From Argopecten irradians (taxonomy: Eukaryota; Mollusca; Bivalvia; Pectinida; Pectinidae): a DNA stretch of 64,000 bases. The stretch lies in assembly GCF_041381155.1 (NCBI RefSeq), contig NC_091149.1:8324609-8388608 (forward strand). The letters are read 5' to 3'. Position 1 is the stretch's first letter. Each line of letters opens with the position of its first letter. Under the pieces are notes generated by a model. It was not told where the DNA came from, ran no database searches, and saw nothing but the letters and a program-made list of their open reading frames with translations. Positions 41,908 to 51,900 of the stretch are shown in pieces. A program made the translations under genes and the position numbers.

Positions 41908-43828
41908 ATGTATACACTGTTCCCCTTGCTACTGGTGTTGGTCTCCGGAAATGGATTATATGGGCAGGAACTAGACCAGGATAGACAATGGCAAGAGGTC
42001 ATGGCATCACGAATTAGTCACATTGAAAGCCTTGTAAGCTTGAAAGATCAACGAATCGATCAGCTTGAAACTAAATTACAAAATCAAGCTTCTGAAATAT
42101 TGACGCTTCGACGTTTGATAGAGGGCAAAGATACGGTTGTGGCAAAGCTAGTTAGGCAATTTGCAGATTTACAGAAACGTGCGGATAATTCTGATGATGA
42201 CGCCTTTGGCGAAAGCCTGCCAACGCTAATCCCAGGAGAATTCCATACTATGACCAACTCTACTAATGATGTTGAGGACGATGAATTAAGTGTGCTAACA
42301 CCGAGCAACGAACGTGGAGAAGTCCGAACCAAAAAGAAGCCGGCAGTGTCTGATCTAGTGCGGAGATCGCCAAAATTAAGTCGTATGTTTTTGTCTGAAT
42401 TTCCATGTTTTAATGTGACATTTTCAAGGCCAAATCTATTTGATATTAACATCTAACAAGAATTCCACTTGGATGGGTCGCCTGCCCAGCATAACAAAAA
42501 ATAGTTATTTACAGTTAAAAATATTGTGAATTATTAGGTGAAGTTATCATGTCCCGTTACTCTTGCAAATATTGATGGATTTTGACTGGTATATAACCCA
42601 TATAAGGTCTTATCGATATTAAGCAATACACCAAATTTGGTTGAAATCGGATAATAATTACTAAAATTATCAAGCGGAAACCATGTTTAAAGGATTTTAA
42701 AGTCCCGTAACTCTTGTAAATATTGACGGATTTTGACCAGTATCAAAGCCATATAAGATCTCACTGATATAAAGCAATATACTAAATTTAGTTGAAATTG
42801 GACAATAAATACTAAAGTTATCGAGCGGAAATCATGGATTTATCTGTTTTAATGAATTTAAAGCCCCGTAAATCTTGCAAATATTGACGGATTTTGACCA
42901 TTATCGAAATCCACCGATATCTCATTGATATAAAGCAATATACCAAATTTGGCTGAAATCGGACAATAAATAAGTAAGTTATCGCACGGAAACCGTACGC
43001 CGACGCCGACACCTACGACGCCGACGCCGACATATTGATAACTTAGTGTCGCCCCTGCCTTGCAGGCGACACAAAAATTACAAGTGACGAAGGAAGACCC
43101 AAAATAAAAATCAAATTGCTGTTTTGAAGTTAGTTTTATTCAAAGGTATTGCATAAAATTATTACATTATTACATCCTTATCATATAAAGTATGTTTATC
43201 ATATTTGTTCCATTTGATGTCAACATTTGGTTGGACCACAAATTAAATACGGTCAACCGTTCATGATTGCGAATTGATGAATTCACATTTATTTTTTAAA
43301 TGACAAAGACGCGATAATTAAGAGATTTATGGAAGGTATATTTCATTAAGTAACACAATTTAAATCATGCAAATGGACATTTTTATCACATAAACTCATG
43401 TTTGACTCACAGGTGTCGCGCCTCAACTACCTATCGCCTTCCACGCCTATCTTTCATCAACTGTAACACTTGGGTCTCATGCCACAGTAGTATTTGACCA
43501 CGAGGCACTGGATCAGGGGGATGGATACAACCCAAGTGAGGGAATATATACCGTACCGGAATCTGGAACTTACGTCATCACATGGACCATGGTATGCTAC
43601 GTTCATAACGCATTTCAAACTCTATTAATTGTAAACGGAGCGACGACAGGGATGTCCTGGGCAGATTCGGAGGAAATACATGATTTTCACCAAGTAACTG
43701 GGACGGTTGTTATTTACCTGAATCAGGGGGATCATCTGTATATTCGTATGGGACAAATATATCACAGTAAAATCTACAGCAGTCCTACCTACTCCCAACC
43801 AACGTTTTCAGGATGGAAACTCTATTAA
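41908..43828 (+). CDS. Secreted coiled-coil C1q-domain protein C, two exons, intact
   Basis: Exon 1 is 41908-42382 (donor GTATGT) and exon 2 is 43413-43828 (acceptor TTGACTCACAG). Phase 1 joins them into 296 residues. The ATG at 41908 is chosen over an in-frame upstream GTG because it starts a clean signal peptide (MYTLFPLLLVLVSGNGLYG). Residues about 35-100 are heptad-like (RIDQLETKLQNQASEILTLR), a coiled coil. The linker to residue 158 is acidic then basic. The C1q domain is about 162-296: IAFHAYLSSTVTLG, VVFDHEALDQGDGYNP, GTYVITWTMVCY, GDHLYIRMGQIYH and PTFSGWKLY. Exon sizes match gene A (416-bp second exon in both), showing common origin. AATAAA lies at 43872-43877. Likely a haemolymph pattern-recognition protein; ligand unknown. 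Confidence 0.9.
42466..43075 (+). repeat. Helitron-like family 4 in C1q-C intron, three 135-bp units
   Basis: Three diverged units with CCCGTAACTCTTGCAAATAT-like starts, GGATTTTGACCAGTAT, AAGCAATATACCAAATTTGG and TATCGAGCGGAAA, followed by CCGACGCCGACACC runs. The right end GTGTCGCCCCTGCCTTGCAG then GCGACAC is a short hairpin, and GGGTCGCCTGCCC occurs near the left end (42476). Confidence 0.7.
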
Positions 43829-44032
43829 AGGATTTAAGGTTTTGTCAACATCCAATAATAATTTTTTGAAAAATAAAAATGTTCTAAATAGACGAACGTG
43901 TATTTTGTTCTTTCAAAAAAACTTGTTTTGTAATGGTAGAACTTTTGAATAGCATTTTTCAAAATATCATATTGTGTAATTACGACATGAATATTAGATC
44001 TTAAATGAATGTTCATTCCACAAACCATTTTT

Positions 44033-44138
44033 AGCTCACCTGGCCCGAAAGGCCGGTGAGCTTGTGTCATGGCACGTCGTCCTTCCGTCGTCCGTCAACA
44101 TTTCCTTTCAATCGCTACTAGTCAAAGAGTTCTACGAC
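44033..44138 (+). mobile_element. Helitron-like family 3, 5' end
   Basis: TAGCTCACCTGGCCCGAAAG then GCCGGTGAGCT forms a terminal hairpin, followed by CGTCGTCCTTCCGTCGTCCG. It is cut at 44138 by a SINE-like piece. Counterpart of 27873-27945. Confidence 0.6.
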
Positions 44139-44288
44139 CCTGCAGGTATGGCGTTAGAATTGTACCTGCTGTTCCTATTGCATGATCGTAAAAGGCGATT
44201 GAATTTAGGATCTTTTCTATTATCTTCTTCCTAACCAACTTTGTTCTTCCTAACGTCTCCCTTGACACCGTCTCACTTTTGGCCTTCT
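44139..44288 (+). mobile_element. SINE-like 5' fragment
   Basis: CCCTGCAGGTATGGCGTTAG to about CTCACTTTTGGCCTT; then the sequence switches directly into LINE coding sequence, so the copy lost its 3' part. Confidence 0.8.
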
Positions 44289-44870
44289 GTAAAGGCAGAC
44301 ATCTGTTCCGACTCTCTTTCAGTTATTTAAGCTCTGAAATCAAGAAACCACAGAAACGCTCTAATCCAAAAATTTTTAATCCGAACATTTCGATTATCTG
44401 GTAAAACACCAGTTACTTACCTCTGGATTCCCAGTCATGTGGGTATAAAGGGGAATGAAAAGGCCGATAAAGCAGCTAAGACTACTTCGTCTAGCACAAA
44501 CAGATTTGAAACTACCATACACTGACTTCAAACCTCCAATTCAGTTAGCCATCAAACACCATTGGCAACAAAGGTGGTCTACCGAAACAAACAAACTATT
44601 TAAGATACAACCTACACTTAATCCTAAATTACCCAGTCGGAGAGACCGTAAAGAGGAAATTGTTCTCTCTCGGCTTCGAACTGGACCCCTATATCTTACA
44701 CATTCCTATTTGTTGAGAGGGGAGGATCCTCCTACATGCTATGCATATGATTCTCCTCTCACAATGGAACATATTTGAGTGGACTGTATTGATTTTAAAC
44801 ATATAGGAGATAAATATTATAATGTCTCCAACATGGAGACTTTATTTCATGGCGTGAGGACACAGATAAG
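44289..44870 (+). mobile_element. LINE RNase H and knuckle fragment, older copy
   Basis: Diverged relative of 6910-7480: WIPSHVGIKGNEKADKA near 44430, then LKLPYTDFKPPIQLAIK and the CYAYDSPLTMEH knuckle, in which one Cys has become Tyr. The 3' untranslated end is missing. More diverged than the copy at 24417, so an earlier insertion. Confidence 0.8.
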
Positions 44871-44914
44871 GGTATATGGGGCTCTATAAGTTGCTTTGTT
44901 GACGATCTCGTATA

Positions 44915-45050
44915 TGACAAAAATATACCGCAGTCTCCCAAAACGCACACTTGTACTTCATACAATTTACACAACACACACATGGGAGTCTGTCCTTTCA
45001 TGACCCTGGCTGTTAATAGGACGTTAATTAAATCAAACAAACAGACAAAT
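44915..45050 (+). mobile_element. SINE-like 3' fragment
   Basis: AATATACCGCAGTCTCCCAA, CATGGGAGTCTGTCCTTTCA, tail TTAAATCAAACAAACAGACA. A diverged copy. Confidence 0.75.
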
Positions 45051-45911
45051 TCATATATACTGTATACAATGTAAATTTCGCGGTTGGTTTATTATTGCGA
45101 TATTCACGATTTTACTGAACTCCGCAAGTTCAAAACACCAGTGAAGTAATTGGTACATTATCGTTTTCAAAATAGCACCGCTCTCAAGCGATTATGTTAA
45201 ACAATTTTTGCGAAGAATATTTTAATAACATTGTTAACACCATTAGTTTAGAGGTGTACCGCGAAATTAATCCCCCGCAAATAAATTCCGTTTACGAAAC
45301 CGCGAGATATGGACCTAACGAATTTAAAGTGTTACACAATATTGAGACCTGTGAACACTTGTAAAAGGCTTTATCACATAACTGACCCGTCCAGTAATGT
45401 CATAAAGATCGTAAGACACACGTGTAATAACACGTTACATGTACAATGTAATATCGACGTCATGCTCAAAATATGACGTCACACGATTGTCTCGATAGAC
45501 GGAAACGTCAAATCCGAGCCTGGTTTCGCCACTCTTATGTAGAAAAGGAATTGAAAGTTTTGTCTATATATTTGTCACATTACATAGCCACTCGTGTAAT
45601 TTCCTCTGTATATACGATGCTGTTGTTGAACCTAACGCTCAATGTATTATCTGTAAACGATAACCAAATCACGAGATGTATGTGTATACGGAATAATGTT
45701 TGCCTCAACATGATTCTTTCGAAAATAAGTACAGACCGGATGTAACGTTAAGGTCAAAGAGCAAAAGACCAAATAATATACAATTAGGTTCAATTTGTCA
45801 ACCACACCAGAGATATTTAAATTTCATTACCACCGAACATTAGGTAGAGTTCGTACTGGTGATGTAGCGTGAAGGAGGTGACAACCAATAAAACATACAT
45901 CACAATATAAG
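45051..45911. other. Upstream region of the secreted cysteine-rich gene
   Basis: Single-copy-looking DNA with TTTCGCGG / CCGCGAAA near 45075 and 45262, possibly an eroded MITE, and two close TGACGTCA-type boxes near 45458-45482. The promoter should lie here, but no TATA box could be assigned with confidence. Confidence 0.35.
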
Positions 45912-48900
45912 ATGCACGCCATCCTGCTCGTCGCTGGGTTATGGTTACTGATAACAGATGGTAAGTATGATCTTAGGTATGTCCTTATCAGTTATTCTGC
46001 CTAAATAGACTGGGTAGTTTCATGCGATATTTCGATATCATTAAATTTCATTTGTTACATTCATTTCTATTGGTTAGATCTTTGAGGTTATTTTTCCATA
46101 GACCGACAGAACAACGTCAAGAATAGTGATGTCATATATACAAAACGGTTTCGCATGGAACTTTAAAAGCGACACAGTCAGTGGCCAAACTGAATTATTG
46201 GATAAGATATCACAGCGCCACAACTCAATTTGTTTTATTGTAAAAGTAAGTAAAACCACTGAAATTGACGCATAATTAGTACATGAGTGGGTTATGTTAA
46301 TTAAATTATAAGCATTATTCTCAATATCTTTTGAGGTTATTAAGTAATAGACAAAAAACGGACGGACATTCTTTTTCATAAAAACTTACAATGTAAATGT
46401 TTTTGTTTTACAAGTACAATTATCATTACAATTAAGAGATGGAAAAAAAATTGCAGAACTGGAAGAAATCATTATAAATACTTCTAAAGTGCATTGAAAT
46501 GGGTACGCACGGTCAGGCCATGTTGAAAATTATAAGTTTATTTCACATTTGTACAGTGTTACTTGTAATTGTAAAGTGATTCCTGAAAGTATGCTTCCAT
46601 CTAAACATACATAAGGCATAAAACGAGAATATTACAATGAATAAATTATGTATTGTAACCATATAAGGCATCATACATGTTTGACTGTCAATTTGAATGA
46701 TTTTTACGACTTACGTTTACAAGCCAAAGTTATGGTCATATAAGTTACCCTATTTAGTTTAGTGTTTATTCTTTTAACATAGCAGATAATTACAAAAGTA
46801 ATTATCTTGTTCTAACATTTCCAAATTGGTACAAACTTAAGCTAGTAAGCTATTCATTCTTAGTATTTAGAAAGCATAAATATATATTGTCACGTGTTGC
46901 TATGCCGGATTACGTAGCAACGTGTGTAAGATTATATTTATCTATCACATATTAACTAATGTTAACGGAAATACAGGCAAAACTCAATTTCGTTTCTTTC
47001 TATGAGAGGCGATATTCTGTATCTGAATATTACAGAGTTATCTGACCTTGTAGGTAGATATTGATTGTGACGTCATGTTATTACGAGCGTAACGTCATAC
47101 TTTTTCCAGAGAAAACGACGTCGATTGCGCTCACAAAATAATGACGTAACCATCGATACGTACCCACAAGGGAGCTAACTCTTAACATTAAAAGACGGAA
47201 TAAGGCTTAGATCGGATGTGACGCTTCTGTTTTCCGAGAAAATCGTACAACGTCACATTTTAAGTATGACCTCATCATAACATGTGACGTCACAATAATG
47301 TTATTACATGTGTGTCTTACGTTATGACTGTATGACATGATATTACGCAATATTACCATGGCAACAACACTGGATACACCAAGCATTACGATGGGTATGA
47401 TTTCAAACACAATCACGAAAATTCCGTGCGATATGTTTGAATATCTATTGTCCAAAAAGAAAACATCAGCGGCATCTACGGATGTGTCTTTAGGTTTGAC
47501 TGACTGTGACGTGAAGATTGTTTTAGGAATCCCTATTACTATGATAAGTCCAAAGCAGGAAAGTATCATGAAGATCATGCGACCCCTTGTCCAGATCTGT
47601 TTCAGTTTAGTAGGGTAGCAGACGGCGATAAACCTCTCCACCGCCATGATGGTCAATAATGTCTTTGAGAAGTATAATGGTAAAGGATACACATACCAGT
47701 AGAATACCGGCATCATGACAGGGTAAAGTCTGACGAGGGTCTCGCTATTGAAATACATGACGGCACGAGTAACTGACCCGAACAAGGCTAAAACAACATG
47801 CACCAAATCTGACGCTGTCAACAAAAAAATACAATAGTCGTCGTGTCCCATTTACCGACCTTTCGCATGGCGTGCATCATAACACTGTTGGTTACAATGC
47901 TTAAACAAGCCGTCGGGGGTACTGCCCAAAAATATAACACTTTCCAGTAAAACAGAAAGCCAGATGCGATACTCACAAATTTTGACGTCATGACTTCTGA
48001 TGTGATCGGCAGCCCAAAGCTTAATCTCCGATGCAGCAGTTTCTTATAAAGCATGGGATTTGTTTATCGTCTTCAGTAGATATAGTAGCTCTGGTTGTTT
48101 ATTACAGCTGAATAATTAGAAATATTAATAACATATCAAAATCGGCTAGAGTTTAACGGCCTTTTTACGACTTGTATCCTGTTCTGATACTTTCGAGCAC
48201 AATGCGTGATTGAATTCATTTTCAAATATATGTGCTAACAGATATATGACCTAACGGACAAGACAGCTTCCCGTTTCTTTTCCGTTGGTAGCAGAAAATC
48301 ACAACAACCTTAATTATGTCTAATCAGCACAATAGGTATGATATGAGGTCGTTTCTCGCCAGTGTAATTACATATTGCAGTATACTGTTCATAGGCTCAT
48401 ATTCATTAAAGGCCCAATACCTTTCCGAAACAAAAAATAACATTGATAACATAAGAAAATATATATATCGATGGCCTAAGATGATATAACAATATACCAA
48501 CTAAGATTTCCTGTGTTCACTATGTTAACAGTGAAGATTTATTTCGCTGTGTTGCCGTCTGGCGCAGTAATAGTCAACTAACACTCGGTAATTAGGACGA
48601 CAACGGGAAACATAATTCGACCCGCGTTATGATTGGTTTGGTTTGTTTAGTTTTACGTCCTATTAACAGCCAGGGTCATGTAAGGACGTGCCAGGTTTGT
48701 TGGTGGAGGAAAGCCGGAGTACCCGGAGAAAAACCACCGGTCAGCGGTCAGTACCTGGCAACTGCCCCACATGGGATTCGAACCCGCATCCCAGAGGTGG
48801 AGGGCTTGTGGTAATATGTCGGGACATCTTAACCACTCGGCCACCGCGGCCCCCCGCGTTATGAAAATGAACGTTCAATTTATTTAAATTTAATTATTCA

Positions 48901-51900
48901 GATTGTGGTGACAGGTGCTGTATTAATGGTTAGCTAAGAACTTTTGCGACTCTGCAAAATTATCTCGTTTTACATTCAAATTTTAAAAATCAAAAGCCGT
49001 TTTGGAAAGGTAGTGGGACTTTAACGAATTCTGTAAACGATTTTATTTTTGTTGCGACTTAATATTCGTGTTTTTATGACCTCAGTAATTTTCACGGAAT
49101 TTCCTTTCGGAAACACTTTTTATTTTTTCAAGTGGGATTGTAAAACGAAATTGATATTTTTATAGGTTCTAAAGTTATTAACATACCGTTCATACTCCAC
49201 TTACCATTACATTCTGAACAGTTTAATTTAGATAAATTCATGTGAATTTTCATAACGCGGGTCGTTTTATGTTTCCCGCCGTCGTCCTAATTACAGCACG
49301 TCGGTTGAATATCACTGTGGCAGACGGCGAAACAGCGAAATGGATCTTCACTGTTAACATACCTTACGCAGGGAATCTAGCATTTGGTCGGTGTTATAAC
49401 ATCCTCTTAGGCCATTCATATGCATTTTCGTATATCATTATTGTTTTTATGAAACTTTTAATTTTTTGTTTCTCAAAAGGGAGTGGGCCTTTAAGTTTAG
49501 AAATATCATTTTTTTATTGATTTTATATAACTATCATTTCATAATTGACATTTTGAAAAATTAAATCGATGTAGCCTGTCGACTGTAGGTTATTCTTATT
49601 AGGAAAAAGGAAATAAAAGTATAATTTTGTCTCACAAAGCTGGACATTATCCTCTTTTTTCAACTCCTCATAACTCGATCGGAACTCCGGCCTTACCTTC
49701 ATTTTATGTCATACCATGACCATGTAACTCCAAGCCCCAGGATCATGAAACAGTCTTAGTGTTTGCTTAGCTAATCAAATATTGACAAACTTTTTGTAGC
49801 GTCATCTGTGATTGGCCAAGTCTGTACTTAAGACTGTTTTAGATTTAAGACCTTTTCATGATCTTGTGGCCAGGCCTCGGGATCATGAAACAATCTTATG
49901 TCCAAACCTGTCTTAAGTTTAGCCTTAGCCAATCAAAGATGACGTTACAAAAAGTTACGTCATTTCTGATTGGCTAATCCTTAACATAAATCTAAGATTG
50001 TTTCATGATCCTGGAGCCAGGTGTCTAAAACAAGACAATACATCTTAATGGAGACGGCCGTCACAGGCCCATAATTCAAATTCTTCGATTGGATAATTTC
50101 CATAAAGTTTCATTCAGGATTTCCAAATGTTTGTTTCGAGACTAATCATGTTTGTTTTATTAGATAACATTTAAACTTTGTTTTTCATAACCAGTGGAAC
50201 TGGGATCTGCCCAAGAAGACGCTGTATGTAACTCGTACAGAGCCATACAGAGACTGTATTGTTTGGAGATTAGACAACCTACACCAAGCGAAGCAGAAAA
50301 ATTATTCGGCAATGGCTATTTCACCAGGGAAGGTTTGGCAGTTTTTCTTCATATCTGGTGTAGGTAAGGCACAATAAGGCCTCATTATATCGAAGTCATC
50401 GCATCAACGGATCACGGCATGTTTCAGTGGTATAGCACTATAAAAGGGGCAACAGTTCCACTATACAAGATGACACAACATGAATTTACCGCAGTCTCCC
50501 AAAACACGCACCTCGCACAACATACAAGCAACACACCGCATACATGGGAGGCCGTCCTTACATGACCATAGCTGTTAATAGTACGTTAATTAGTCAAACA
50601 AACAAGTAAACGGAACCGTTTATATTATTCGAATGTTTTAGTTTACTTCAAAAAGCCAATGTGTTCTAAAGTTCATAACGGTCCGTGATTTCGCTTTGAC
50701 ATGTGTAACAATCTCATCCTGCAATTCACTAAAAACTCACGAAAATAAGCCATTCACGAAAATAAGCCATTCACGAAAATAAGCCATTCACGAAAATAAG
50801 CCATGCTAGAAAAAAACAAACAACTTGGTGAAAATGGTTTACCGGTATACGTAGTTGCATTTTAAATCAATATCTATCTCATTTTGTACATTGAATCTAG
50901 TTCACTGCTCCAGTACGAACAATGCATAGCGGATAACACGTACCACTGCATGAACCAGGTAGAACTGCGACAGCTACATCAGCAGAACGGAGGATTGTGT
51001 ACGGCGGGCGGGCAGATCGACCCTCAAGTTACACCATGTAATACGTATTCATTATCAAAACAATAGTCTTGGTACTGTATAATTGTTTTATGCACTGAGT
51101 ATTAAATTTCGCTTTTTAACGGTTAAGTTCATTTCCTCGAACTAAAAGATGCTAAGCTGCTGACAAATGATATTCTTTCTCTATCAAAAAATAGTAGTAG
51201 ACGAATTGGTATTTTTCATCGGTTACAAAGGTTACTTCCTGAAAAGTTTGAGCAGCATTTGATTTTACTTTAAATTGAAAATCTTAAAAGTAATTAATTG
51301 CGTCCCGAAAAAAATCCATGGCACTATGTCCTTTATGGAATGAAGTTCTAACTGCATTTGAAAATAAATCATTTTAAATTATTTTTGTATTGATAAGACA
51401 TATGTACATACGGTTAAACATCAATTATTGGTCAAATGATAAGTATCGTTTATGCTCTGCCTGCGGTGGGGCATTTTTAAATACCCGCGAATAGCATAAG
51501 TAGAAAATAAGATAACCCGCATAGCTCATCACTGAACATTGTGAAGTATTAAATGCGCCAACATTTCTCTCCATGACTAAGTATCAATGAGAAATGTTCC
51601 CCTGCGAAATTAAATACCGTGTAGCTGTTTTTTTACGCGGATTAAAATTTTAACGAAATCGGTTAAAATCGAATGAATCAAATTATATAGCTATCAGGGT
51701 GCATACGATTCAACCATTTCTCATTATTTTGGATCAAATTTTCGAGATCATAGCAATGTGCCGCGAAATCGAAAAAATACCATCCGTGCGAAAATAACAG
51801 GGTCTACATTAATTATATAGTATTCATGTTATCCATGGAGTTTGACATCCTGTTAGTTGGCTGTTTACAGTACTGGGGTCGCCAACACGGGCATGCTTGT

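Noticed and set aside
46074-46379. 101-residue - strand frame as a source of the missing GPCR TM6-7
   Set aside because: Its translation lacks helix-like hydrophobic segments, the TM6 CWxP and the TM7 NPxxY motifs.
48749-48852. tRNA-like sequence with A and B boxes
   Set aside because: It is the head of a SINE with a 3' domain, tail and target duplications, not a free tRNA gene.
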